This document shows, piece by piece, positions 1-10,000 of a stretch of 23,717 nt of DNA; position 1 is the stretch's first letter; every line of letters starts with the position of its first letter. The notes beneath the pieces are model-generated. The model had not been told where the DNA came from. It worked only from the letters and a program-made list of their open reading frames with translations, and searched no databases. This DNA comes from Spongospora subterranea (lineage: Eukaryota; Endomyxa; Phytomyxea; Plasmodiophorida; Plasmodiophoridae): contig OUQQ01000294.1 of assembly GCA_900404475.1 (NCBI GenBank), positions 1-23,717 of the forward strand. The letters are read 5' to 3'. The position numbers were made by a program, and so were the translations under genes.

Positions 1-66
1 TGCACTGTGGCCATGCATTTTCAACCGAGGTAGTCATGTTGTCATGCACTGTGGCCATGCATTTTT
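1..66. repeat. 44-bp-period tandem repeat fragment
   Basis: The 21-base string starting tgcactgtggccatgcat occurs at 1-21 and again at 45-65, so the period is 44 bp. The first copy begins at the window edge, so the array probably continues to the left. Each copy contains an ATGCA...TGCAT inverted pair. Confidence 0.7.
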
Positions 67-225
67 TTATTTTACCGTCAAACCGATTTTTTCTTGTCTT
101 TATCCTTCTTCTTCTTCTCCCATCTTGCTTCTTAGCAGTTCACCGATCGCCCATCGGGCATTAGCCCCTTCAATAGCACTGTCCTCATTTTTCTCAGTAC
201 AAGGAACAATCCAGATAAGTATACA

Positions 226-624
226 TGGCACTGAGCCTCTGCATCGTTCACAGTGTATCGTTGGTGTCATCTACTCTAGTGGAGTCGTTATTGGTCTATC
301 GAAACGTATGTTAGACTAACGATGTCTAATTATAATGATTTGATAGATCAAATCTGCATGAATTTAAATGTTCAGGTTGATCATTACACTAAAGGCGCAT
401 TCTGGGTTTCTATCAAACACGTTTGCCTGATCCACGATGTTGAAATTTTCCGAGACTCTGATATCGCGCCCTTGCCATCCAACCTCGCCATCTTCCGCTC
501 AGTTCCCCAAGTATTGAAGCATTCCAATCTGAACGTTTATAGATTATTGGAAGATATTTTTTTGATGAAAAGGAGGCCAGGGTAGCACGCAACCATTTCA
601 CTGATTTATTTAAGATTAAGTGAA
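226..624 (+). CDS. possible small spliced gene, product not recognised
   Basis: I do not recognise this protein. An ATG at 226 opens a frame with a hydrophobic start (MALSLCIVHS) that reaches a good donor, gtatgt, at 307. The 70-nt intron holds an ACTAAC branch-like box and could end at the cag before GTTGATCAT (about 376), in phase. A second in-phase intron of 32 nt (gtattg...ttatag, about 510-541) would lead to a C-terminal exon reading IIGRYFFDEKEARVARNHF and stopping at 622-624. An alternative first-exon frame reads GVIYSSGVVIGLSKR, which faintly recalls a proteasome beta strand but does not continue as one. The gene would converge on the SOD-like gene, whose stop is at 700. Splice choices are guesses from phase alone. 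Confidence 0.3.
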
Positions 625-699
625 TCCGACAATCTACGCCCAAGTTCATTGGTGGACGTTGAAGGCAATATATGCAGCGTTTGTCACTTGAGTATTTGA

Positions 700-1988
700 C
701 TACATTGATAGTACCGCAATGACGATGACGCAAATGAAACTGACTAGGGTGCCTGGCATCAGACTGGAGCTCGTCGGCGTCGTTGGTGCTGCAGTGGTGG
801 CAGCAGGTGTTGCACCTGCCATTGTCGTAGTTTTGGCCGTCGTTGGTGCAGCTGTAGTTGCTCCCGCCGTTGTTGGTGTTGGTCCAGCTGTGGTCGGTGC
901 GACGGTTGATTGTACCCAGTAGCTAAGATCACAGCATGCCATTTTGTTTCCAAATACGTCGTGGATAACAAGTGCTTTGGCTAGGGTCATATCGTTGAGC
1001 TTCTTGGTGCCGGGCATTGTATCCATCACATCATAGAGAGGTTTCACAGAAGTAGATGAGCTCAGGTTAAACCAGAACTCATTAGACTGAACAGTTCCGG
1101 AAATACTGCTGTTGTACTTGACATGACCACCTCCTAATCCTGTTGAACAGTTGTTGGCATGAACATGTGCAAATACTGAGCCTTTGGCGGTGTACGAGGC
1201 GTTGTTCATAAGAATATTCACATGTACTTGCCCTGAAGTGTACGTAGATGCCTGTTCTAGATAAGACCAATCGCTCTTCTTGACGTTGAAGGTGTTATTG
1301 ATGGCAATCCATTCGCTGAGACATTTCCATCTTGTCAGGCGCGACGGAGTCGGTGCTGCTGTAGTTCCCTTCTTGACGGTGGTGGGTTTCTTAGTAGTTC
1401 CCTTCTTAACAGTAGTGGGCTTTTTAGTGGTTCCCTTCTTGACGGTAGTGGGTTTCTTGGTAGTTCCCTTCTTGACGGTGGTGGGTTTCTTGGTGGTTCC
1501 CTTCTTAACGGTAGTGGGTTTCTTGGTTGTTCCCTTCTTAACGGTAGTGGGTTTCTTGGTTGTTCCCTTCTTAACGGTAGTGGGTTTCTTGGTTGTTCCC
1601 TTCTTAACGGTAGTGGGTTTCTTGGTTGTTCCCTTTTTGACGGTGGTGGGTTTTTTGGTGGTTCCCTTCTTAACCGTAGTGGGCTTCTTGGTAGTTCCCT
1701 TCTTAGCGGTGGTGGGCTTCTTGGTGGTTAGCTTCGTAACGGTAGTGGGCTTCTTAGTAGTTCCCTTTTTAACGGTAGTGGGCTTCTTGGTCGTTCCCTT
1801 CTTGGCCGTTGTCGCTTTCAGTGTAGTCGGCTTCTTTGTGGTCGCTTTGTGAGTAGTAGACTTTACTGTCCCTGCAGACATACAAAGATTTACCAACAAA
1901 ATTAACCCTGAAACAAAGTCAGTTCATGGCAAACTACCGAGATCGGCCCATTACCAAACAGTAGAAGCAGTTGGGTTGAGAGCTTCAT
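700..1988 (-). CDS. GPI-anchored surface protein: Lys/Thr repeat stalk plus Cu-only-SOD-like domain
   Basis: Two exons, 1988-1955 and 1907-700, with a 47-nt intron (gtaatg...tttcag), give 413 residues. The intron cuts the signal peptide, which only becomes complete on splicing: MKLSTQLLLLFGLILLVNLC. Residues ~25-195 are about 14 copies of an 11-residue unit, KKGTTKKPTTV. Residues ~200-342 resemble a Cu/Zn superoxide dismutase: FAHVHANNC supplies an HxH copper pair, GGGHVKYN the next His, and LVIHDVFGNKMACC the last His plus a cysteine. The zinc-loop His and Asp ligands are not evident, as in fungal extracellular copper-only SODs. A Thr/Ala/Pro-rich linker follows, then a C-terminal hydrophobic tail (SLMPGTLVSFICVIVIAVL) typical of a GPI signal. 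Inferred role: cell-surface superoxide handling or copper binding on an O-glycosylated, positively charged stalk. SOD assignment is moderate; secretion and GPI anchoring are stronger. Confidence 0.65.
1366..1830 (-). repeat. 33-bp coding minisatellite (KKGTTKKPTTV units)
   Basis: About 14 tandem 33-bp units encode the stalk of the SOD-like protein. Several neighbouring units around 1500-1630 are nearly identical at the DNA level, including third positions, which indicates recent copy-number expansion or gene conversion. Units near the N-terminal end (1700-1830) are more diverged, for example TKLTT in place of KKGTT. Confidence 0.9.
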
Positions 1989-2140
1989 TTCGCTACTAGG
2001 CAGAAACTATCTCCAAAGCCAAAGCGTATCAAGCGAATCACAACAATAATGAAGAAAAGTAATCCTCTTGGTCAAATCACAAAGTGTCGCGTCACAGTTA
2101 TGTTAACGGTATTCGCGTACTACAACACTGTCAGAAAGAA

Positions 2141-2640
2141 CTACAATCTGTAACGAGCAGTTAAGGAGTAGATGTCGCCATGTGTCATGTTCTTGGGCAG
2201 TTCGTTAAGTTCAAGATAAAGGGGACACACAATTACGGTGGCGCAAGTGGAACAGAAAAGATGAAAACAATGCAATTCGCATTCAGATTGAAGTACTGCA
2301 GTATATCTAGATTGCGATGAATGCATCATCAGTTTTCTGATCCATCAGTAATGGTGGCACGAAAGAATCAGAGTTGCATTATCAGGATCATATGGCGACA
2401 GAATTGAGGGTATACCAAACGTACATAACGACCGACTGGCAAATCGAATGATGAGGTCACGATGATATAGTAACACTGAGGATGAGAATATACGTACTAT
2501 AGTTACTGAAGAAGCATTTAACATTCGGAATAAACACATTAGCCCAAGATTTTTGACATATAATCCTTGAAATAAAAGCATGAGCCGAAGTGTGGATCAA
2601 TCATCCTCTGAGAATATTCGACAAAAACTATAAAGTGAAC
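2141..2640 (-). CDS. unrecognised spliced gene (3' exons only resolved)
   Basis: I do not recognise the protein. Two exons fit together in phase: 2505-2361 and 2306-2141, separated by a 54-nt intron (gtgcca...atctag). The joined reading runs from TIVRIFSSSVLLYHRDLIIR through SPYDPDNATLILS into SECELHCFHLFCSTCATVIV and ends at a TAG (2141-2143) after THGDIYSLTARYRL. Upstream exons lie between about 2510 and 2700, but I found no unambiguous start or donor in the required phase. Two other frames there also look open and protein-like. The gene would sit between the SNARE gene and the SOD-like gene, all on the minus strand with short spacers. Confidence 0.35.
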
Positions 2641-2818
2641 GTTAAATCAGATAAATGGTCTCAAAAAAGGATTTTACTGTATCGGTCATCGTCCAGGCTG
2701 GGTAGCTATTCACATTTCAGATAGACAGGAGATATTACTAGAGGATTGATCCTCAGTTAAGACAGCGGAATGGTGGCTTGTTTTATCAACATTTAAAACT
2801 GTTAGTATATGGTTATTT

Positions 2819-3702
2819 CTATCTAATCCATTTAAAATATATGATGGCAATTATAACCGTTATGAGAAATACAACAACAGTTGTCCATAATCGCCTACGG
2901 AAGGCATTCTCTTCAGCGATATAGGTCATTAACCGGCTATTGTCAGCTAAGATGGCATCAGTGTCTACTTTCTATTAACGTCGTCAACGTTATTATCGAC
3001 ACTTTACACTCATAATCCCCGACCTTATTATGGGCGAGATTGATTAAGTCCCTTTGGGCTCGTATGCTGTTCATTATCATAGTTGAGTGATTCATGTGAT
3101 CGTCATTATCGCGGGCTATATCTAGCAAAGAACGCGACTCTCCACAATTTCCGTCGTAATCTGACCAAACCGTCGGTTACAAGATGATGTTGACTATAAT
3201 AAAACGGCACTGACCTGAACCTCTATCATTGTCAACTTGTGTAATGATGCCCAATGACAATGTATTGAGCCTGTTTAACAAATCATGATATAGCGATCGG
3301 CAATGTGAGATACTGCCTCTTGATATATCAGAGGAGGTATCTATTGACCTAATCGCGACATCATTATCAGGCATCACCTGAAACGCCCCATTATAATCAT
3401 TGACAAGCAAATAGAGGATATCATCACATCAGATTCAAGCTCTTTCAGCGACATATACAGATCAGCAATGATCTCGCGCCGTTCGTCAACTACATATATA
3501 CATTTATGATTAACCTGCGAAGCTAACAAGGTAATGTTGCCCTAATACCATGGGATATCAGCTCTATCCGGTCCAACTGCTCCTGCACATAATCCAAATC
3601 CAAATTGATCTGTGCAATGTACCGGTGTCGGCCATGAGGGCTGGCGACACCTGTGGTGTCTTTCGTCGAGACCGGTTCGTTATCTATCGGCTCCTCATCC
3701 AT
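2819..3702 (-). CDS. Qb-SNARE, membrin/Bos1 (GOSR2)-like, five exons
   Basis: Exons 3702-3549, 3489-3428, 3377-3215, 3160-3024 and 2971-2819 join in phase to give 222 residues, close to the roughly 212 of human membrin. Introns are 59, 50, 54 and 52 nt, all GT-AG. The N-terminal part is a helical region (LDYVQEQLDRIELISHVDER) of the kind that precedes the SNARE motif. The SNARE helix contains ARDNDDHMNHSTMIMNSIRA followed by QRDLI, the RxQR stretch expected around the Qb zero layer. The protein ends with one membrane span (WTTVVVFLITVIIAIIYF) and a short luminal tail, KWIR. Membrin pairs with syntaxin-5, Bet1 and Sec22-type SNAREs in ER-Golgi fusion; this role is inferred from family. Another Qb-SNARE such as Sec20 or GOSR1 is the main alternative. 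The exact donor of intron 4 is the weakest boundary. Confidence 0.65.
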
Positions 3703-4092
3703 GAGGTGCCGTTCCCGGAGTCGTTGCCCCAGTATGGCGGACCCTTGGGTGGATCTGCTCCCTAACCGATGATGCAGGTCACCTTGCCGCAAATGGTATT
3801 CTGTGTGTCTCTTTCAGACACTATTATATAGTAAGTAAATGTGTTTTTCTTCCCGTTACTCTATTCCTTTCTACCTCTCTATCCGTGTTGTAACGTATTA
3901 CTAATGTCGGCACTGGTCATCGTATAGACAACATTAAAGCAATAGAGTATTTCCGTTTCCGAGGGTATCCCAGTATTGTGTTATTATATCGGGTATGAGA
4001 GGGTATGAGAGTACTTCATCTGTACCCTAATATGATCATCATTAACACAACCAATAGCTCCAGGATCTGAATCGATACCCAGGGGAGCCTGA
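3703..4092. other. intergenic region between divergent genes
   Basis: No ORF with protein-like character. It lies between the 5' ends of the SNARE gene (-) and the coiled-coil gene (+), so it should hold both promoters. The only pattern I see is a perfect 10-bp tandem duplication, gggtatgaga, at 3991-4010. Confidence 0.5.
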
Positions 4093-5104
4093 ATGGCGCC
4101 AGTTAATCCCATCGCCAACGATGATCCGGATCTATCGGCCCTTAAAACGCAGCTCGCACAAGCGCGACATCACCGCAAGCAGGCTGAATCTGATGCACAA
4201 ATGCTGGCCAATAGACTCCTGCTGCTTAAGGTGTGAGTATTGAACCATAACGCCATCATAACTGATATAACTCCAGGCGGAAATGAGTAAAGCGCAACGA
4301 AAGATTGAAGAGACCAAATCTAGAACGAAATTCATACACAGAGTGCAAAAGGAGTCTGAAGAACGACATGAAAAGAAACTACAATTGTCTCAGACAATAT
4401 TTGAACAAACTAATGAAGCCAAGACCAGATATAAAGTCAGAAAATCATCAAGTACACAAATGACATTAGGAGAAAGATTTGCTTCTGTGAAGGCGTCGAA
4501 AGAAACACATGTCAAGGAACTAAAGGAGGACCGTATTAGGAACCTGCAGAGAATACGACAGCAGAAGGAGGAGGAGAGGCGAGTCGCTATTCAGCGGAAG
4601 ATGGAGATACAAAAGCAGCATGAGATGGCGCGGCAAAAAAAGGAGGAAGAGATGAGGAAAAGACGGGAGCAGGTCAAGCGCCAGGTAAGAGCACCTTCAT
4701 GGGTTGGAGATGACAATTGCTGATAACAGAGTAGGTATACTCAAGAATAGAACGGGAGCAGATTGAGGCGGGAAGCAGGCAACAGGAAATCGAGGAGATG
4801 GAGAAGATGGAGGCGGAGCTGATTGCTAAACTACAGAAGACTCAGGAAAGCCAAAGACAGGTGGGTAAATACCCTGGATCTGAAGTGACCGGCTGTGTCC
4901 TCAGAATCTGATACTGTTATTCAAAAGGCATATGATTCCCTGGAGATAGCATTATGTGCTAGCAGGAGCGCCACTGCATCCACAGACATGTACTCGGATG
5001 CCCCCGTCAAAATTTCGGCAAGGTCGGGTGCGAAGCCGCCGAGGCAGCAGCAACAACAGCACCAATTGCATAGAAAGAAGGGTACAATACGAACACCAAT
5101 ATGA
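4093..5104 (+). CDS. coiled-coil protein, four exons
   Basis: Exons 4093-4230, 4277-4684, 4735-4864 and 4905-5104 join in phase to encode 291 residues; introns are 46, 50 and 40 nt. Nearly all of residues 15-240 is charged alpha-helix rich in Lys, Arg, Glu and Gln (RQQKEEERRVAIQRKMEIQ), with heptad-like spacing and no Pro or Gly. Near the end a more specific stretch reads EEMEKMEAELIAKLQKTQ followed by AYDSLEIAL, the kind of conserved tail seen in unnamed ciliary or centrosomal coiled-coil proteins. The C-terminus is low complexity with a QQQQQ run. No signal peptide or membrane span. Function unknown; a basal-body or cytoskeletal role would suit a flagellated cell but is inference. I considered and dropped pinin. 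Confidence 0.75.
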
Positions 5105-5161
5105 ACTGACCTGTATAGATATAGAATCAAGAGCATATAGATTAAATTAACTATTAACTAA

Positions 5162-5990
5162 ATGGAACGTGACTATCATATTTACGATGAAATCAATGTG
5201 ATGTAATAAAAACTTTAATTTAACAGAGATGTCGCGCACATAACGAGTAGCGATTTTTCTGAAAGGCAATGGAGAATCGATGCGTGCTGATTTGAAGCCT
5301 GTTGAAGAAGAATGGTAGAGAAGTTGCTGTAGACCTGCGTAAGCCACGACCTAAAACAGTTACCGAGCAGCAACTTGGGTTGTGACCCTACCAAGTGAGC
5401 AAAGTGTCAAGTATAAATTGTTATGAGCATTACGATGCCACAAAACGTGACTTGATATCAATGATTTCTTAATCGCAAATGGGAATTACCGTGATCAAAA
5501 TTTTGAGCAGTTAAATAAAACAAAGGTAATCGATAACAATGTTTTGCGTCGTAATCTATACCAACTATTTGACAGTCATCTAAAAAGGCGGTTTGATCCG
5601 CACTTCTCTTACTTTATCGATGCGGTTCAAGAACTGAATGAAGGGGTTCAATCGTTTGGGTCACATATGAACAGTTTAATGGGGTGAGGCAATACGATGG
5701 AAAATAACGGCCCATTTTCCAAGATTTTTGTAATCGAGGTATTAAAAGCTGAACTTATGCATGGTTGAATGCGAAAATGTTCGGCGAAAAGGCAAAAAAC
5801 CTGTACAAAAAAAAACGTACAGTTCACCATGACCATGAACGCAATGAAGGTACATGTCTGCGACTGCACTGCAGTAGAGCCAATATACATGTCCGTGGCG
5901 GATCTAGTCTCGACAGCGGCTTCTTTCCTTGTGTACCCCTGGGTCTTCCTACGCGGCCCCGGCGCAATGATAATTTGCCAACTACCTAAC
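5162..5990 (+). CDS. unrecognised spliced gene, several short exons
   Basis: I do not recognise it. Several protein-like stretches on the plus strand follow one another between the coiled-coil gene and SmB: from ATG 5162 MERDYHIYDEIN; then DVAHITSSDFSERQWRIDA (about 5230-5288); then KKNGREVAVDLRKPRPKTV (5308-5390); then NYRDQNFEQLNKTKVIDNN running into LFDSHLKRRFDPHFSYFIDA and ELNEGVQSFGSHMNSLM (5480-5688). The last exon can splice at gtgagg (about 5687) to further short exons ending before SmB. Introns would be very short and not every junction is in phase by simple rules. The LRRNLYQ...FSYF region faintly recalls tethering-complex helical domains, but that is too weak to name. The antisense ORF over this stretch is rejected. 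Confidence 0.45.
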
Positions 5991-6055
5991 TCAATCAGCA
6001 ATAGCATCCGTACCCGGCGTCTGACTCTTTCGCTGCCAGAATCTGCTCTAGCAAA

Positions 6056-6810
6056 ATGTCGATGCCACGTACCTCTAAGATGCTCCAGTTCTTGAATTGG
6101 AGGGTCAGGGTCACCATCCAGGATCACCGCTGGCTGGTTGGCACCTTTATCGCCTTTGATAAGCACATGAACATTGTTCTGGGAGACACCGAAGAGTTCC
6201 GCAGAATTACACCAAAAGGAGGCAATAAGAGCCAGGTAATACTTGCAATAGAAGTTAACATTTGGCGCTATTCTGCGATCATGCACATATGTTGGGTTGA
6301 AGGTTTCGCATCTAATAATCGTTGATATAATATGCTCAGGAGCGTGAAGAAAAGCGTGTTCTTGGATTTGTTTTATTGCGAGGTGAGAATGTTGTGTCAA
6401 TGATCCCCGAGACGCGGCCGGCACAGAAGAAGGGAGAAGGCATGGGTGTTCCTGGCGCTGGAATGGGTCCCGGCATGGGTCGTGCGATGGGTCGGGGTCT
6501 TCAGGCTCCAATGCAGGGTATGCCACCGCATATGATGATGGGGCGGGGGCAGATATCAGCGCCCCCTATCCCCAATTTCGCCGGCTATCAGGGTCCGCCC
6601 CCAGCCCAGTTCCCACATCCCATGCAGTTCATGGGGCGAGCTGGTCCACCACCGCCAATGGGATTCCCAGCTTTCCCACAACAGTTTATGGTATTGCTAT
6701 CCAAGGATCCTAAATCGATAAAACAATGACAATATTACTAGGGTCGAGGCGGTCCCCCTCCACCACAAGGCGGTCGCGGTTTTCCTTTTCCTCCAGGTCC
6801 GCATCAATAA
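6056..6810 (+). CDS. SNRPB: small nuclear ribonucleoprotein-associated protein B (SmB)
   Basis: Exons 6056-6235, 6340-6690 and 6742-6810 give 199 residues; introns are 104 and 51 nt. Residues ~8-85 are a classic Sm fold. The Sm1 motif contains VTIQDHRWLVGTFIAFDKHM and NIVLGDTEEFR; after intron 1 the Sm2 motif reads KRVLGFVLLRGENVVSM. The remainder is a Gly/Met/Pro-rich tail (GMPPHMMMGRGQ, GRAGPPPPMG) ending GGRGFPFPPGPHQ, the usual SmB layout, slightly shorter than the human protein. SmB is one of seven Sm proteins forming the ring on U1, U2, U4 and U5 snRNAs in the nucleus. A start at 6056 gives the canonical short N-terminus (MSMPRTSKMLQFLNWRVRV). Identification is very secure; SmN is the same family. 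Confidence 0.95.
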
Positions 6811-7080
6811 TAATTCCTTTAAAGGCCTTTCAATCAAGCCATCCACATAACTCGTTTTCCACAATACAATGCACCTCCATATTTTGGATTATTATCATAT
6901 GAACAGCTCGGTTTGCCTGTCTCCAAACCTCTATTCACAAACACTGTTTTATCAATGCAGTTCCAAGGTTCCTGACTGTTCTTGGTCAACTGTAAAAGCT
7001 ATTCTCATTGCCTACTAATATGTACTTCCTTTTTGGGCAGCCAGCACGACCGCAGACGTACCGATGTCGATCGTGACCCT

Positions 7081-10000
7081 ATGCCATATCGATTGGCTTC
7101 ATTAGCAATGGATGCCGCTGTAATCATACCAGCCGACCTCAACGATATCTCATCATTTATCGGTGAATCTATTGACAGCGTATTAGCTGAATATCGTGAG
7201 AAAACATTATCGTCAGTGCTGGCTCTTTCGTCGCTTCCGATTGTGGTCAAATTCGAAAAGCGAATTGTCACAGTCGTTATATTCGGTTCAACACCGGCAT
7301 TCGCTCGTGAAGGTAATGTTTCGAAAGAAAATGGGGAGTTATGAACCTTGATAGCTAACAAAAACTATCAGCTACGACATTTGATCAATACAACACGACA
7401 TGGATTCGGTTTTGTTATGGATCTGGTGATGGTATGATGGAGGCTTTTAGATATGTGTTCACGATGCGCCCATATATTAGCCGAATAGCCTGTGCAAGTA
7501 CTGGGACCAAAGCTAAAATCATCTCCATGTTTGATGTTGTTGCGTCGAAGGATGACCAGATAACGGTATGGGACCTGAATCACTCGCAATGAACTTTCTA
7601 ACCCCATATGTTCCGTCAGATTTCCAGTTTAGATAGTAGAGCCGTGATCGGTACTTTTACAGTACGCCTTGCTTGCATTGAGGACTATGATGACTTATCT
7701 CCAATATTTACCGAAAAAACAAAAGAACTTTACAAGAATTACGGTGCCTTTTATCTTGCAGAATTGATAGCTTCTCAAAACGCCTCAAACAAATCACTGG
7801 CTCTTCTGCATAATGGCGATCCTAAAGGTAAAGCCGATATTTCGGGACCAGGAATTCATTTAATGGTGCGTTAGGAATGGTTTGCATCACAACTGAGATT
7901 AAAGCAGAGCCGTTGACCAATGTTTACGATCTGTCGTCATATCCGGATTTTGCCGTCCAGAAATCAATTTGTATCACAGTTTGTTGTATAGATGGTGATT
8001 GTGCACACGCTTCAAGTAGAATTCTTCTAGAATCAATATTCGCTGTGTTTCCAGAAAGGGACTATATAATATTGACTCTGCCTCATTCGGCAGATCCTGT
8101 AAGAATCTGTTGATGTAAATCATGATCTCCCTTTTTGACCCAGAAACTTTTCCAACTTCTAGAGCACGCATACCTTCAATCATTTTACAATAATACCGAC
8201 TTACCAAACAACGGATTTCGATCATGTTCTGTACTTATGCCATCGCGCTACTATATTGAAACCTCCAATTGTAAGAATTGCAGCGCCATCCGATGAGGCT
8301 TCAATTCAGGATTACTTAGGTAGGAATTTTACTTCGTTGACATTTTTGCTTTCTAAGAATGAACTTTCAGAAACTTCATCAGTATCGCTAACATCATTGA
8401 GGAGAAATATTGCCGATTCGCGTCTTTGTGCATTATTTCGTGATGAACAACCCACCCAATGCGTTGGAATAATTGTTGCTGAAACCATAACTGAACAGAA
8501 GTTGCTCGATTATGCTGACAAGTTCGACATTATGCAATATCATCCTGAGTTGAGCTCCAAAAATGCTGCCGTTCTAACGACTAATTTCATTGCGCCAATA
8601 CTTCATGGATGGCGCCGTCTCATATTCCTGCAGGCTATGGATCAACTACAAGTCGACGTTCTGTTATATGATCCACCACTAGAGCTGATCAGTGAGGTGA
8701 CAGATATGCTTGTTGATGCCCAACGAAGAGGGTTGTCGTCTATGAACTCATCTATCCCCGGTCTGCTGATCGGGACCCGATCTCAGATCTCAATGTCGCC
8801 AGTTGTCTATAATAACAATCGTATTGTGATTATTGGGCTCAATAAGACAAGTGATGGATTCCTATACGAGTTATTCAAGTATACACCTCATATCATCTAC
8901 ACTCAGGTACCCGTATGTTACACATGTGCATAACGTTATGGTCTCCCAATGTGATGCACTACGGTCCCGTATCCCTCTATGTTCCATCTATGCAGATCAT
9001 GTGTTCTAATGTCTGAGGTATTGTATTGTACAGATAATGGTTATAATCGATAGTGATTATAACGGACCGCTCCCACTACGTTATCGTATCGTAACCGGTA
9101 GCGTAACACTTGCTGATTACGCTACGAAGACGTTATCAGTGGATTGTCGTGATTCCTCCTCATTCACAATACCATATGATTACTTGATCATCTCCGGGGA
9201 CAAACAGGCTAATAATGACGCCTGGTCTAGCCCAGGAACCATACCAGCTACCACACAGCATGGAGTGTTCTCAGCCAGGTACTAGTTCGTCGTACTGTGC
9301 TAGTCAAAAGCGGAAGCATCGCTGAGCGATATGTGGTGCAGTAAAGAGGATCCCAATCCATGGGGGCCAGCATTTCGTTTTATCCAATCCATCACGCTGG
9401 GATCATCTAATATTGTTGTGTATGGAGACTCAACCGATTCGTTGGCAGTTATTGGACTACTGGGACGACGTGGATTTGACACGACTGTAATGCATCCGAA
9501 AATCGGTATACGATTTGGCATCGTTACTGATTTATTGTCGTTGAATCACAGAATATATGTTGGGTCTATCCGGGCAGCAATCATATATGGGCAAATGGCG
9601 ATATTGACATTGTGCAAAAGATCGTCCAGGTCTTTTCCGTAAGCGTCGTCCAATGCTGATAAACTGATGGCTATGCAGACCTTCGGAGGGCAAGGGATAG
9701 AAGTTATTTCAGGACATACCTTATCGCGCGGTCCGTCATCATCTGGACGTTTAGAAACCGTTCTCGTTCGAGGTAAAGTTTTACACTAGTATACTTTGTT
9801 TTCAGTAATAACGTGTGATTAGGTCCTGGAGGATCGCCAAGATTCCGGTTAGGAGATAATGGAGATTTTATAATGTCTTGTGCCGTGGTGTTCAATACTG
9901 CGCATAAAGAGGTATTAATTCTATCAATCTCGACGACTATTGTCGTTTTTAACCTTCTCTTTTTAAGTTGCCGCCGTTATTTCGACAAGCATTAGCTCAT

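Noticed and set aside
193..320. Proteasome beta-subunit start (GVIYSSGVVIG)
   Set aside because: The resemblance is limited to one strand and nothing downstream continues as a proteasome subunit.
1280..1852. Plus-strand ORF of repeated VVPFLTVVGFL units
   Set aside because: It is the antisense shadow of the 33-bp Lys/Thr repeat; the minus strand has the signal peptide, domain and splice site.
4093..5104. Pinin/SDK/memA assignment for the coiled-coil gene
   Set aside because: Only generic Lys/Glu-rich helix is shared; the specific pinin motifs are absent.
4921..5136. Minus ORF with a run of six cysteines
   Set aside because: It is the antisense of the glutamine run at the end of the coiled-coil protein.
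5648..6526. 292-codon minus-strand ORF opposite SmB and its upstream region
   Set aside because: It is antisense to the clearly coding SmB exons, has odd composition and no recognisable domain.
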